A model generated the notes under the pieces. That model had not been told where the DNA came from and did not search any database. It saw nothing but the letters and a program-made list of their open reading frames with translations. Below, piece after piece: positions 35,128 to 45,501 of a stretch of DNA of 64,000 nt. Made by a program: the position numbers and the translations under genes. Location: contig CAIYLH010000097.1 in the NCBI GenBank assembly GCA_903927005.1, forward strand, positions 1-64,000. The letters run 5' to 3'. The DNA comes from an uncultured Pseudomonadota bacterium. Lineage in GTDB: Bacteria; Pseudomonadota; Gammaproteobacteria; Steroidobacterales; Steroidobacteraceae. Position 1 is the stretch's first letter. The number at the start of each line of letters is the position of its first letter.

Positions 35128-35241
35128 CGCCGCCAAAAGACAGCACAAAAGTTTTTTTAATCAAATAGTTACGAAGTTCTGGCCAGACGAGACAGCGGCC
35201 GCACGCCACACCGCGGGCCGACTCGCTATGATGCAACCACG

Positions 35242-36831
35242 ATGTACATGAGCTTCTTTGGGCTCGCCGAGAAGCCCTTCGCGATTACCCCGGACCCACG
35301 CTATCTCTACCTGAGCGAGCGGCATGCGGAAGCGCTCGCGCACCTGTTGTACGGCATCGACAATGCGGGCGGCTTCGTCCAGCTCACAGGCGAAGTCGGC
35401 ACCGGCAAGACCACCACCGTACGCAGCCTGCTGGCTGAGCTGCCCGCCCACGCCGACGTCGCACTGATTCTCAATCCGCGTGTAACGCCGGAGGAGTTCC
35501 TGCTGGCGATCTGCGACGAACTGCATGTCGGACTCGACGAGGCGGCACGCGGCAGCATCAAGGCAATCGTCGACCACCTGAACACGTTCCTGCTGGACGC
35601 ACATTCTCGTGGCCGGCGCGTCGTGCTGATCGTCGACGAAGCGCAGCAACTGTCGGCAGACGTCCTCGAGCAGGTGCGACTGCTGACGAACCTCGAGACT
35701 GCCACGCAGAAGCTGTTACAGATCATCCTCGTCGGCCAGCCCGAGCTGCGCGAGGTACTGGCCCGCAACGACCTGCGCCAGCTTGCGCAACGCATCACCG
35801 GACGCTACCACCTCGACCCGTTGTCGCGGCAGGAGTCCGCCGCCTACGTACGCCATCGACTAAAAGTGGCCGGCGCCACCAGCGAGATCTTCAGCAGCCG
35901 CGCGCTCGCCGAACTGCACCGCCTCGCGCGCGGCGTGCCGCGCCTGATCAACGTCATCGCGGACCGTGCGCTGCTGGGCGCCTACACACGCGAGCAACAT
36001 CGCGTCACACCCCTGCTGGTGCGGCGCGCAGCAAGCGAGGTGGAAGGTCGTGGCCGGAGGTTGCGCGGCCTGCCCTGGCTCACGGCGGCGGCCGTGCTAC
36101 TGGCAACGGCCGTGGTCACCCTAGGGCTGCAGGCGCTGTATCGCACGACCCACGCAGCACCCACGCCCACCACCGTCATTGCTCCTGCCGTGGCGCTAAC
36201 GCCTGCGCCACCGGTCGCCGCATTCCTGGCCGCACACGCCGGCGACACCGGCACAGACGCTGCGTTTGGGCGCCTGTTCAACCTGTGGAGCGGCACGTTC
36301 GAGGTCGGCGGCGCTCGACCCTGCGAACAGGCGAGCGCACAGGGGCTCGAGTGCCTAGCCGACAAGGGCAGCCTCGCGCAGCTGAAGCTGTTCAACCGGC
36401 CGGCGATCGTGTCGCTGACCACGCCCGATGGCGTCGAGCATCAGGTGGTCATTGCGGCCATCGACGAGCGGCACGCGCGTCTGGAGGCGGGCGGTGCGGT
36501 ACTCGAGGCGGACCTGCTTGACCTCGAACGCTACTGGCTTGGCGACTTCCTGCTGCTGTGGCGCCCGCCCCTGCCACTACCCAAGCTGCTGCGCCCCGGC
36601 ACGCGCGGGCCAGAAGTGAATTGGTTGCGACAGGCACTGGCCAGCGCCTATGGCGAGTCCGCCCCGATCGCCTCGGATCTTTACGACCAGGACCTCACAC
36701 GTCGCGTCGAGGAGTTCCAGCGCCGCCATCGACTCACCGTCGATGGCATCGCCGGTGAACAGACGCAGGTCGTGCTGGATGCGCTGGTCGGCGCACCGGG
36801 TACGCCGACGCTCGCACGGGGTAACCGCTGA
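35242..36831 (+). CDS. ExeA/GspA-like AAA ATPase with peptidoglycan-binding domain
   Basis: This 529-residue protein has an N-terminal AAA ATPase (Walker A GEVGTGKTT, Walker B VVLIVDEAQQ), a membrane segment (about 274-294; LPWLTAAAVLLATAVVTLGL), a periplasmic Cys-containing domain and a C-terminal PG_binding_1 domain (LRPGTRGPEVNWLRQAL ... GIAGEQTQVVLDAL). ExeA with ExeB helps place the type II secretion secretin across the peptidoglycan. Its stop overlaps the next start (TGATG), where the ExeB/GspB gene begins. No other gsp genes are present. Confidence 0.9.
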   Translation: MYMSFFGLAEKPFAITPDPRYLYLSERHAEALAHLLYGIDNAGGFVQLTGEVGTGKTTTVRSLLAELPAHADVALILNPRVTPEEFLLAICDELHVGLDEAARGSIKAIVDHLNTFLLDAHSRGRRVVLIVDEAQQLSADVLEQVRLLTNLETATQKLLQIILVGQPELREVLARNDLRQLAQRITGRYHLDPLSRQESAAYVRHRLKVAGATSEIFSSRALAELHRLARGVPRLINVIADRALLGAYTREQHRVTPLLVRRAASEVEGRGRRLRGLPWLTAAAVLLATAVVTLGLQALYRTTHAAPTPTTVIAPAVALTPAPPVAAFLAAHAGDTGTDAAFGRLFNLWSGTFEVGGARPCEQASAQGLECLADKGSLAQLKLFNRPAIVSLTTPDGVEHQVVIAAIDERHARLEAGGAVLEADLLDLERYWLGDFLLLWRPPLPLPKLLRPGTRGPEVNWLRQALASAYGESAPIASDLYDQDLTRRVEEFQRRHRLTVDGIAGEQTQVVLDALVGAPGTPTLARGNR

Positions 36832-37496
36832 TGTCATTCATTCTCGATGCCCTGCGCAAGTCCGAACACGAACGCGAGCGGCGTGCGCTGCCCGGCCTGA
36901 TCGAGTCACCCGTCGCGCGGCGGACACCCTCGACGCTCACTTGGGTGCTGAGCGCATTTGGCGTCCTGCTCGTTCTCAACGCCGCGATCCTGCTCTACGT
37001 GGTCGTCCGACCGGCGGCCCCACCGACAGCGGCGGCGCAAGAGCGATCGCCGCCTGCCGCCGAGATCCGCGCCACCATCGCTGCACCACTGCGAGCGGCA
37101 GCGCCGAACCTTGCCAGCAATCCGGGCCGCACCCGGCCGCTCGCAGCCGAAGTTGCAGCCGCCGATCCTGCCCTCGACGTACCGGAGCCGCCGCCGGTCA
37201 CGCACCCCAGCGTGCCGGCTGCCGTGACGGCGCCAGCGCCTGCGCGCGCGCCGGTCAACGGCACGGTCTGGCCGACCCTGCGCCAGCTGCCGGCGGCCGA
37301 CGCATCAGCGCTGCCGCCTCTGAACCTCGACCTGCATGTCTACAGCAGTGTCGCGGCGCAGCGTTTTGTGATCATTAACGGCCAGCGCGTGCGCGAAGGC
37401 GGACAGCTGCGCGAGGGACTGCTGGTGGAGCAGATCACGCCAGAAGGCGCGCTGCTAAACCGGCAGGGCAAGAGGTTCGTGCTGACACGCGAGTGA
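36831..37496 (+). CDS. gspB: GspB/ExeB-like type II secretion assembly protein
   Basis: The 221-residue protein opens with SFILDALRKSEHERERR, the usual cytoplasmic start of GspB, followed by one membrane segment (about 38-60), a Pro/Ala-rich linker and the C-terminal T2SSB domain (LNLDLHVYSSVAAQRFVIINGQRVREGGQL). It partners the ExeA ATPase encoded immediately upstream with a one-base overlap. Together they handle secretin assembly, though the rest of the system is outside this window. Confidence 0.9.
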   Translation: MSFILDALRKSEHERERRALPGLIESPVARRTPSTLTWVLSAFGVLLVLNAAILLYVVVRPAAPPTAAAQERSPPAAEIRATIAAPLRAAAPNLASNPGRTRPLAAEVAAADPALDVPEPPPVTHPSVPAAVTAPAPARAPVNGTVWPTLRQLPAADASALPPLNLDLHVYSSVAAQRFVIINGQRVREGGQLREGLLVEQITPEGALLNRQGKRFVLTRE

Positions 37497-37530
37497 CTGC
37501 ACAACCGGTCGACAGGGGGGTTAGAAAACC

Positions 37531-39360
37531 ATGTCTACTGCCGTGATCGCACGGCTGGACGCCGTGGAGCTAGGTCGCGCGCTGCGTGCTGGCATTCATC
37601 GGCTGCTGCAGTGCCAGGAACACCTGGACCGCATCAACGTGTTCCCGGTGCCAGATGGCGACACCGGCACCAACCTCGCGCTGACCATGGGCGCGGTGCT
37701 CGTCGTGCTCAAGCGCTCTACCTTCGACCACGCCGGCCGACTCCTGACCGCAGTCGCGGACGCAGCTTTAGATGGCGCACGCGGCAACTCCGGCGCGATC
37801 TTCGCGCAATTCCTGCTCGGGCTCGGCGACCGCGCAGGCCATCTCGAAGTGCTTACGCCAACGGAGTTCGCCGACGCGATGCAGGGCGGCGCCAGTTATG
37901 CGCGCGATGCTCTTTCCGATCCGCGCGAGGGCACGATCCTGACGGTGCTGCACGACGTCGCCGTAGACTTAAAGGACTTTGCCGCCACCGAAGTGGCCGA
38001 CTTCCGCGGCCTATTAAGCCACGCACTGGCGCAGGCGCAGGTATCGCTGGAGGCTACCCGCGACCAGCTGGACGTGCTGCACCGAGCCAATGTCGTCGAT
38101 GCCGGCGCGGCGGGCTTCGTGACGCTGCTCGCTGGCATCTCGGAGTACCTCGCGACGGGACGCCTGGACGAGACCGAAGTCGTATTCGAGGCCGGCTCGA
38201 TGGAGCCGGAGTCTTCCGGTGGCGAGGCCTGCCTTGAGCATCGTTGGTGCACCGAGTGCATGATCAGCGGCACCGACATAGACCGCCGCGCGCTGCGCGA
38301 GCAACTCTCCACGCTCGGCTCCAGCCTCGTGGTCGCAGGGACCCAGCGCAAGACTCGCATCCACCTGCACGTCTCCGAGCCGGGCGAGGTGTTTCGCATC
38401 GCGGCGAACTTCGGCACTGTCAGCGCCCAGAAGGCCGACGACATGCAGCGGCAGCAGGAGTCCACCCTGCACGCCCGGCGTCGCCGGGTCGCGATCGTCA
38501 CCGACTCGGCTGCCGACATGCCCGAGGAGGAGATGGAGCGTCTCGACATTCACCTCGTGCCGGTGCGCCTGCATTTCGGTGAGCAAGGCTATCTCGACAA
38601 AGTCAGCCTGAGCCCTGAGCAGTTCTACCGGATGCTCGCGACCCATCCGCTACACCCCAAGACATCGCAGCCACCGGCCGGCGACTTCCGGCGGATCTTC
38701 GAATTCCTCGCCTCGCACCACGATGCTGTCGTGTCAGTGAACCTGACCGGCCGCGCCAGCGGTACCTGCCAGTCAGCGGAATCCGCCGCAAGTCGCGTCT
38801 CGACGCGCGAGCGGGTGACGGTGATCGACTCGGCCAATGCCTCGGCCGGGCAGGGACTGGTGGTGATTTACGCCGCCGAGTGCGCGGACGCGGGCATGGA
38901 TGCAGCGGCGATCGTCGCCGCAGTGCGCGCCATACTGCCGCGCACCCGCACCTGGGCGTACCTGCCGACACTCGACTACGGCGTCCGCGGCGGCCGCGTG
39001 CCGGCGATCGCGCGCACGCTCGCCAACCTGCTGCGGCTGTCGCCGCTGCTGGCGACATTCCCCGACGGCCGCGTCGGCATCGGCGGGGTCCTGTTGGGAC
39101 GAGCGCATCGCCTGCAGAAGTTCGGCCGCTTCGTCGGCCGGCGCGTGCGCACGGACCGCCGCTACCGCCTGATCGTCGGCCACGGTGACGCGCCCGCGGC
39201 TGGGCAGGAGCTGCTGGACACGCTGCTGCGCGCACATCCCTCGATCGAGCGCGGCTGGCTCGTGCCCTGCGGCGTCGCCCTCGGCGTCCACGGCGGGCCC
39301 GGTTTCCTCGTGGTGGGACTACAAGAATACGAACCTCCCGCAGCACCGGCCGCGGGTTGA
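37531..39360 (+). CDS. Dak-phosphatase/DegV fusion (FakA-FakB-like fatty acid kinase)
   Basis: The 609-residue protein fuses two parts that are separate in Firmicutes. Residues about 8-200 are a DhaL/FakA kinase domain with the Mg-ATP motif PVPDGDTGTNLALTM and ARGNSGAIFAQ. Residues about 325-600 form a DegV/FakB fatty-acid-binding domain (IVTDSAADMP, TSQPPAGDF, GRASGTCQSA). In Firmicutes FakB holds a fatty acid while FakA phosphorylates it for phospholipid synthesis. The fusion suggests a self-contained acyl-phosphate-forming kinase. It is the next gene after gspB with a 34-base gap and a GGGGGG-type ribosome site. Confidence 0.85.
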   Translation: MSTAVIARLDAVELGRALRAGIHRLLQCQEHLDRINVFPVPDGDTGTNLALTMGAVLVVLKRSTFDHAGRLLTAVADAALDGARGNSGAIFAQFLLGLGDRAGHLEVLTPTEFADAMQGGASYARDALSDPREGTILTVLHDVAVDLKDFAATEVADFRGLLSHALAQAQVSLEATRDQLDVLHRANVVDAGAAGFVTLLAGISEYLATGRLDETEVVFEAGSMEPESSGGEACLEHRWCTECMISGTDIDRRALREQLSTLGSSLVVAGTQRKTRIHLHVSEPGEVFRIAANFGTVSAQKADDMQRQQESTLHARRRRVAIVTDSAADMPEEEMERLDIHLVPVRLHFGEQGYLDKVSLSPEQFYRMLATHPLHPKTSQPPAGDFRRIFEFLASHHDAVVSVNLTGRASGTCQSAESAASRVSTRERVTVIDSANASAGQGLVVIYAAECADAGMDAAAIVAAVRAILPRTRTWAYLPTLDYGVRGGRVPAIARTLANLLRLSPLLATFPDGRVGIGGVLLGRAHRLQKFGRFVGRRVRTDRRYRLIVGHGDAPAAGQELLDTLLRAHPSIERGWLVPCGVALGVHGGPGFLVVGLQEYEPPAAPAAG

Positions 39361-39409
39361 ACAGACACTGCCACGGTCCCGGCCCGCGGCGTTCCTGGAG
39401 GGTATGAGG

Positions 39410-41062
39410 ATGCAACAGCTGACACGACGTGGCTTTCTGGTCGCAGGTCTGGGTGCGAGCGCGGCCGCCTTCGGACGCTGGCGTCCACAGCCGGACATGG
39501 TGCTACACAACGGCCTGCTCTGGACGGGCGTGCACGGCGAGCGTCCAGTCACCGCGCTTGCGATTGCCGGCGGGCGCATCCTTGCGACCGGATCCGACGC
39601 CGATATGCTAGCGCTCGCGGCACCGGGCACCCGCCGCGTCGACCTGGGGCGGCGGCGCGTCACGCCGGGATTCAACGACGCGCATGCGCACCCCGGCGCC
39701 AGCGGCATCGAGCTACTGCTACAAGTGCAGTGCGACATGCCATCGATCGAAGCGATCCAACAGGCCCTGCGCGCACGCGCGGCGAGCACGCCGCCTGGCC
39801 AATGGATCGTCGGCTCGCTGTACGACGACACCAAGACGCCGCGGCCGCTGACGCGCGCCGACCTCGATGCGGCCGCACCACATCATCCGGTGCTGGTGCA
39901 GCACCGTGGCGGCCACACCCTGTTCGCGAACTCCGCGGCGTTCGCGCTGGCGCGCGTGGAGGACTCGACTCCGAACCCCGCCGGTGGCGAGTACTTTCAT
40001 GACGCCAGCGGTCGGCTCGACGGGCGGGTCGCCGACGCAGCGGCCGGGGCCATGCAGGCATTGGCGACCACCACACCGACCCGTGACCAATACCGGCGCG
40101 GCACCGCGTTGATCTCCGCGCGGCTAGCACGCGCAGGCGTCACCTCCGCATGCGAGGCACAGGGCTCGGCGGCACTGCTACAGGGCTGCCAGGACGCGCG
40201 CGACGCAGGCGAGTTGCACACCCGCTTCTACGAGCACATCGAGATTGCCGAACTTGATCATTTCCTGGCCGCCGGCCTCCATACGGGCTTCGGCGACGAT
40301 TGGGTACGCCTGGGTGCCGTGAAGTTATTCGCCGACGGTTCGATTTCGGAGCGCACCGCCTTGCTGGCGGAGCCTTACATCGGCCTCGGCGACTATCGCG
40401 GCATCCGCGTTACGACGCCGGAGGATCTTTACGCACAGGCGCGCAAGGCGCATCTCGCCGGCTGGCAAGTCGGCATACACGCCAACGGCGAAGTCGCTAT
40501 CGACAGCGCGCTGTCAGTCTACGAGCGCCTGCAACAAGAATCACCGCGGCGCGACCCGCGCTTCAGGCTCGAACACTGCACCGTGATCACGCCGGAGCTC
40601 GTCCGCCGCATGCGCGCGGTCGGCGCGATCCCAGTGCCCTTTGCCGGCTACGTGTACTTCCATGCCGAGAAGCTGCATTTTTATGGCGAGGCGCGCATCG
40701 CGCGCATGTTCGCGATGCGCGACTTCATCGACGCCGGTCTACGGCCACCCTCCTCGTCGGACTACACGGCTAGTCCCCACGAGCCAATGCTGTGGATGCG
40801 CTCGCAGGTTGGCCGTGCCGGCGCCGACGGCCATGTCTGGGGTCCGAACCAGAGGATCAGCGCCGAAGAGGCGCTGACCTGCGGCACGACAAACGGCGCC
40901 TACGCGTCGTTCGAAGAGAGCAGCAAAGGAAAGCTCGAGGTCGGCCAGCTGGCCGACCTCGTCGCCTGGAGCGCCGATCCCCTCAACACGGCGGCAGAGC
41001 GCCTGACTGAAATTCACGCAGAGCGCACGATGGTGGGTGGACACTGGGTCTATGAGAGCTGA
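39410..41062 (+). CDS. Tat-exported amidohydrolase (YtcJ-like, Amidohydro_3)
   Basis: The 550-residue enzyme begins with a twin-arginine signal, LTRRGFLVAGLGASAAAFG. The metal-dependent hydrolase fold has FNDAHAHPGA (first metal pair), FRLEHCTVITPE and later metal residues. It belongs with the YtcJ-type exoenzymes that cut imides or N-acyl compounds, substrate unknown. Two ATGs are close; GGAGGG (39397-39402) is 7 bases before the one at 39410 but only 1 from 39404, so 39410 is preferred. The ORF-track start at 39185 is a shadow of the upstream gene. Confidence 0.87.
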   Translation: MQQLTRRGFLVAGLGASAAAFGRWRPQPDMVLHNGLLWTGVHGERPVTALAIAGGRILATGSDADMLALAAPGTRRVDLGRRRVTPGFNDAHAHPGASGIELLLQVQCDMPSIEAIQQALRARAASTPPGQWIVGSLYDDTKTPRPLTRADLDAAAPHHPVLVQHRGGHTLFANSAAFALARVEDSTPNPAGGEYFHDASGRLDGRVADAAAGAMQALATTTPTRDQYRRGTALISARLARAGVTSACEAQGSAALLQGCQDARDAGELHTRFYEHIEIAELDHFLAAGLHTGFGDDWVRLGAVKLFADGSISERTALLAEPYIGLGDYRGIRVTTPEDLYAQARKAHLAGWQVGIHANGEVAIDSALSVYERLQQESPRRDPRFRLEHCTVITPELVRRMRAVGAIPVPFAGYVYFHAEKLHFYGEARIARMFAMRDFIDAGLRPPSSSDYTASPHEPMLWMRSQVGRAGADGHVWGPNQRISAEEALTCGTTNGAYASFEESSKGKLEVGQLADLVAWSADPLNTAAERLTEIHAERTMVGGHWVYES

Positions 41063-41516
41063 GCGCACGATGAGCTATGCGATCGAACTGCTTATCGGCT
41101 GGCAGGACATGGACATGAACGGCCACATGCGCAATACCGCCTACCTGGAGAAAGCGGTGGACGTGCGCCTGTCCTACTTCGCTACGCAGGGATTTCCTGC
41201 CGCCGAGTTCAACCGGCGTCGATTCGGGCCAGTGATCATGATCGACGAGGTTCGCTACCATCGCGAGGTCGGCCTGCTGGAGCGGCTGCGCGGTACGCTC
41301 GCGCTATCGGGACTTGCGCTCGACGGCAGCCGCTTTCGGCTGCGCAATGAGTTCTGGCGCGACGACGAGCAACTAGCGGCGCGCATCGACAGCACCGGCG
41401 GCTGGCTCGATCTAGACACGCGCCGACTCGTGCCTCCGGTTGCAGAACTCGCGCTTGCGCTAAACATGCTCGGCCGCACCGACGACTTTGCCGAACTGCC
41501 GTCCAGCCTGCGCTAG
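41052..41516 (+). CDS. Hotdog-fold acyl-CoA thioesterase
   Basis: The short protein carries the hotdog-fold thioesterase signature GWQDMDMNGHMRNTAYLE, with the usual D-x-D-x-x-GH-x-x-N-x-x-Y pattern. It would hydrolyse an acyl-CoA or acyl-ACP. The start at 41052 overlaps the end of the amidohydrolase gene; a second ATG at 41070 is possible. The tight overlap suggests co-expression with the amidohydrolase, but no shared pathway is evident. Confidence 0.85.
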   Translation: MRAERTMSYAIELLIGWQDMDMNGHMRNTAYLEKAVDVRLSYFATQGFPAAEFNRRRFGPVIMIDEVRYHREVGLLERLRGTLALSGLALDGSRFRLRNEFWRDDEQLAARIDSTGGWLDLDTRRLVPPVAELALALNMLGRTDDFAELPSSLR

Positions 41517-41528
41517 TGTGACGGCGAG

Positions 41529-42068
41529 ATGATCCACCGCGGTTTCCAGCCAGTCGCTGCGAGCGGCGCACGCGTACTGATTCTCGGCTCACTGCCCGGC
41601 GCTCAATCGCTGCGCTACCACCAGTACTACGCGCAACCGAGAAACGCGTTCTGGACAATCCTCGGTGTGCTGGTCGGCGCCGGCCCCGAGTTGCCGTATG
41701 AGCAACGCATCGCGCGCCTTGAGCATGCCGGCATCGCGCTGTGGGACGTCTGTGCCGCCGCCCGACGGCTAGGCAGCCTGGACGCTGCGATCGAGCGCGA
41801 CAGCGTCGAGGTTAACGACTTCGCTGGCTTCTACGCCGGCCAGCCGCAACTGCAGCGAGTGTGCTTCAACGGCCGCACCGCCGCGGCGCTTTATCGCCGC
41901 CACGTGCTCCCGTCACTGACCAGCCGGCAGCGAGCACTGCAGCAGGTGGAACTGCCCTCCACGAGCCCCGCGCATGCCAGCGTACCGGCCGCGATGAAAT
42001 TGCTGCACTGGCGCGAGGCGATAGCGCCATTCACCGCCGCGCGCGCCACCCCGATCGATCCGGCGTAG
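41529..42068 (+). CDS. DNA-deoxyinosine glycosylase (uracil-DNA glycosylase family 6-like)
   Basis: The 179-residue protein has the UDG-fold start VLILGSLPGAQSLRYHQYYAQPRNAFWTILG, with the GSxPG and PRN-FW motifs of the hypoxanthine-DNA glycosylase branch, and later LWDVCAAARRLGSLDAAI and VCFNGRTA. It would remove deaminated bases such as hypoxanthine or uracil from DNA. It follows the thioesterase by 12 bases, apparently in the same transcript. Confidence 0.85.
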   Translation: MIHRGFQPVAASGARVLILGSLPGAQSLRYHQYYAQPRNAFWTILGVLVGAGPELPYEQRIARLEHAGIALWDVCAAARRLGSLDAAIERDSVEVNDFAGFYAGQPQLQRVCFNGRTAAALYRRHVLPSLTSRQRALQQVELPSTSPAHASVPAAMKLLHWREAIAPFTAARATPIDPA

Positions 42069-42107
42069 CATCGCGACTTTCCCCACCCGCCGACCCAGGA
42101 GACGCCC

Positions 42108-43124
42108 GTGTCACCTCCCGCTGCCATTCCTACCCTGATGCGCCACATTGAAGCTGTGTCCCCCGGCGGCCCTGAGGTACTGCGCATCACGACCGGTGCG
42201 GTGCCGGTGCCGCGCGCCCATGAGGTGCTGATCGAGGTTGCCGCCGCCGGCGTCAACCGCCCGGACGTGCTGCAGCGCGAAGGTCGCTACCCCCCACCGC
42301 CGGATGCCAGCCGACTGATCGGGCTGGAGGTCGCAGGCACCGTCGTCGCAGTGGGCGCGGCAGTCACGCAGCTGCAACTCGGCGAGCGGGTGGCTGCGCT
42401 GACCAACGGTGGCGGCTATGCCGAATACTGCGTCGCGCCCGCCGTGCAGTGCCTGCCGTGGCCAATGGGTTTTGACGCGCTGCGGGCTGCGGCGCTTCCT
42501 GAGACTTACTTTACCGTGTGGGCAAACCTCTTTATCCACGGCCGGCTGGCGCGCGGCGAGTCGGTGCTGGTGCACGGCGGTACAAGCGGCATAGGCGTGA
42601 CGGCGATCCAGCTTGCACGCGAATTTGGCGCGCGTGTCTATGCAACCGCAGGTAGCGACGAGAAGTGCGCCGCATGCGTCGCGCTCGGCGCGGTCGAAGC
42701 CATCAACTACCGCAAGGAAAACTTCGCCGATCGTATAGCTGAACTCACCGGTGGCGCGGGTCTGGACGTCATTCTCGACATCGTCGGCGCGCCGTATTTC
42801 GCGCAGAACCTAAGCAGCCTGGCAATGGACGGTCGGCTGGTGCAGGTCGCCGTGATGCACGGCGCGAGAGTCGAGCAGTTCGACCTGTCCCGGGTCATGC
42901 AGCGCCGGCTGGTGATCACCGGCTCGACGATGCGGCCGCGCTCGGCGGCCGAAAAAGGCGCCATCGCGGAGGCGCTGCGCGAGCGAGTGTGGCCGGTGCT
43001 CAATGCCGGCCGCTGCGCACCGGTCGTACACGCGACCTTTCCGCTGGCGGAAGCAGCGGCAGCTCACCGCCTGATGGAGTCGAGCGCCCACATCGGAAAG
43101 ATCATGCTGTGCATCCGCGATTGA
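42108..43124 (+). CDS. NAD(P)H-quinone oxidoreductase (PIG3-like, MDR superfamily)
   Basis: The 338-residue enzyme has the GroES-like N-terminal half (PRAHEVLIEVAAAGVNRPDVLQREGRYPPP) and an NADPH-binding half (VLVHGGTSGIGVTAIQLAREFGARVYATAGS). Structural zinc cysteines are absent, as in quinone oxidoreductases. It likely reduces quinones with NADPH. A GTG start follows AGGAG, 8 bases upstream. The spacing after the glycosylase is 39 bases. Confidence 0.92.
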   Translation: MSPPAAIPTLMRHIEAVSPGGPEVLRITTGAVPVPRAHEVLIEVAAAGVNRPDVLQREGRYPPPPDASRLIGLEVAGTVVAVGAAVTQLQLGERVAALTNGGGYAEYCVAPAVQCLPWPMGFDALRAAALPETYFTVWANLFIHGRLARGESVLVHGGTSGIGVTAIQLAREFGARVYATAGSDEKCAACVALGAVEAINYRKENFADRIAELTGGAGLDVILDIVGAPYFAQNLSSLAMDGRLVQVAVMHGARVEQFDLSRVMQRRLVITGSTMRPRSAAEKGAIAEALRERVWPVLNAGRCAPVVHATFPLAEAAAAHRLMESSAHIGKIMLCIRD

Positions 43125-43348
43125 CGCCGGAAATTTTTCAGAAAGATAAACACCCTAAAACAGGTAGTTGTTGCGGCATTTTCTAGGTATTTAAGACCCG
43201 CTCCGGCCGCAGCCACGAATTGGGATCACGGATTGATCTGATTCTGTAGGCAAGCGATGGCGGGTTGCTACTATATTTATCAACTCTGTCGGACACACTG
43301 TCTATTCGGCCCGCGCGGCGCTTTATAGAAGAACACAAGGACTGTGGA

Positions 43349-44401
<1,053 letters not shown>

Positions 44402-44407
<6 letters not shown>

Positions 44408-44424
44408 GCCTTTTTGGCTCAGTG
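44402..44424. terminator. Symmetrical hairpin holding both convergent stop codons
   Basis: CACTGAGCC-TTTTT-GGCTCAGTG is a perfect 9-bp stem. The TGA of the WYL gene (44405-44407) is in the left arm and the TGA of the rhodanese gene (44421-44419) in the right arm. With convergent genes on both sides it is a likely bidirectional terminator. Confidence 0.6.
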
Positions 44425-44847
44425 TGGCGCGACCGTCGCCTCCACGGGCGGCGACTGCTCGATGGGGCGCGCAGACGCGCGCCATCCATCCATGTCACCG
44501 CTGAGGTGCTGCAGGCGCGTGTAGCCATGACTCGAGAGCAGCTCGAGCGCAAGAGCCGCGAGCTTGCCGGTGGTGCAGTAAACGACGAGGTCGTGGTCCT
44601 TCAACTGCGGCAGCGCAGCCAGCTGCCCCTCGAGGGTCGCATAAGGAACGTTAATCGCACCAGGCACGTGCCCGGCGGCGAAATTTGCCGCGCTGCGCAC
44701 ATCGAGCACGAGCAGGGATGCGTCACCGGTAGCCTGACGCGCGATCAGCGCATCTGCGTTGAGCTCTGCCGTAGATGAATCGGCAAGCGCCAGGGGCGCG
44801 CTGCACAACAAGGCACAGAGCAGCAGAAACATGAATGTTCGTGACAT
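44419..44847 (-). CDS. Periplasmic rhodanese-domain protein
   Basis: The 142-residue product has a signal peptide (FMFLLLCALLCSAPLALA) and one rhodanese domain: LLVLDVRSAANFAAGHVPGAINVP, then the active-site loop VVYCTTGKLA with the catalytic Cys, and LSGDMDGWRA. It would transfer sulfane sulfur or act as a redox protein in the periplasm. The ATG at 44847 sits 6-7 bases after GGAGG; two ATGs further upstream lack spacing. Confidence 0.88.
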   Translation of the reverse strand: MSRTFMFLLLCALLCSAPLALADSSTAELNADALIARQATGDASLLVLDVRSAANFAAGHVPGAINVPYATLEGQLAALPQLKDHDLVVYCTTGKLAALALELLSSHGYTRLQHLSGDMDGWRASARPIEQSPPVEATVAPH

Positions 44848-44895
44848 CAGCATCCTCCACCAGGGCCGCGTCACTGCGGCACGGAGCAGTCAGCG

Positions 44896-45417
44896 TCAGG
44901 CGTCTGAGCGCGGCGCCTGTAGCAAATCAATCGCCGCACGATCGAGTCGGTAGACGGTCCAGTCGTTGACCGGCCGCGCGCCGAGCGATTCGTAAAACCC
45001 GATCGCACGGCGGTTCCAGTTGAGTACCGACCATTCCATACGGCCACAGCCGCGGGCGGCCGCGAGTCGCGCGATGTGCGCCAGCAGGCTGCGGCCGATG
45101 CCCTGGCCACGCAGCGCAGGACGCACGTACAGATCCTCGATGTACAGCCCGGACCGACCGAGGAAAGTCGAGAAGTTGTGGAAGAACAGCGCAAAGCCTG
45201 CGACCTCGCCGTCGACGCGCGCGATGACGGTCTCTACAGCTGGCTTTGCGCAGAAAAGCGCCTCCTGCAAGCTCGCTTCAGTGACAACCACCTCCTGCGC
45301 CAGGCGCTCGAACTCCGCCAGCTCGCCGATCAGCGTCAGTAGCGCCGGGATATCGGCCGGAGTGGCAGTGTCGAGGGTCAGGGGCAAGGGAGTCTCCACC
45401 AGAGTCACGCGCAACAA
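44896..45417 (-). CDS. GNAT-family N-acetyltransferase
   Basis: The 173-residue protein carries the acetyl-CoA motif RPALRGQGIGRSLLAHIA, YIEDLYV before it and the C-terminal WNRRAIGFYESLGA. The pattern resembles spermidine/diamine N-acetyltransferases, but the acceptor is unknown. A GTTGC stretch precedes the ATG without a strong ribosome site. The gene lies 48 bases upstream of the rhodanese gene on the same strand. Confidence 0.88.
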   Translation of the reverse strand: MLRVTLVETPLPLTLDTATPADIPALLTLIGELAEFERLAQEVVVTEASLQEALFCAKPAVETVIARVDGEVAGFALFFHNFSTFLGRSGLYIEDLYVRPALRGQGIGRSLLAHIARLAAARGCGRMEWSVLNWNRRAIGFYESLGARPVNDWTVYRLDRAAIDLLQAPRSDA

Positions 45418-45501
45418 TGTTACGCGATTTCCGCGCCGCGCAACTTGACCTGACCGGCGGCGCTGCCATAGTCGAGCTGCCCACGCCGCCGGACACCGCC
45501 G

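Noticed and set aside
39185-39409. N-terminal part of track ORF 39185-41062
   Set aside because: It is a shadow of the Dak/DegV gene; the Tat signal begins at 39410.
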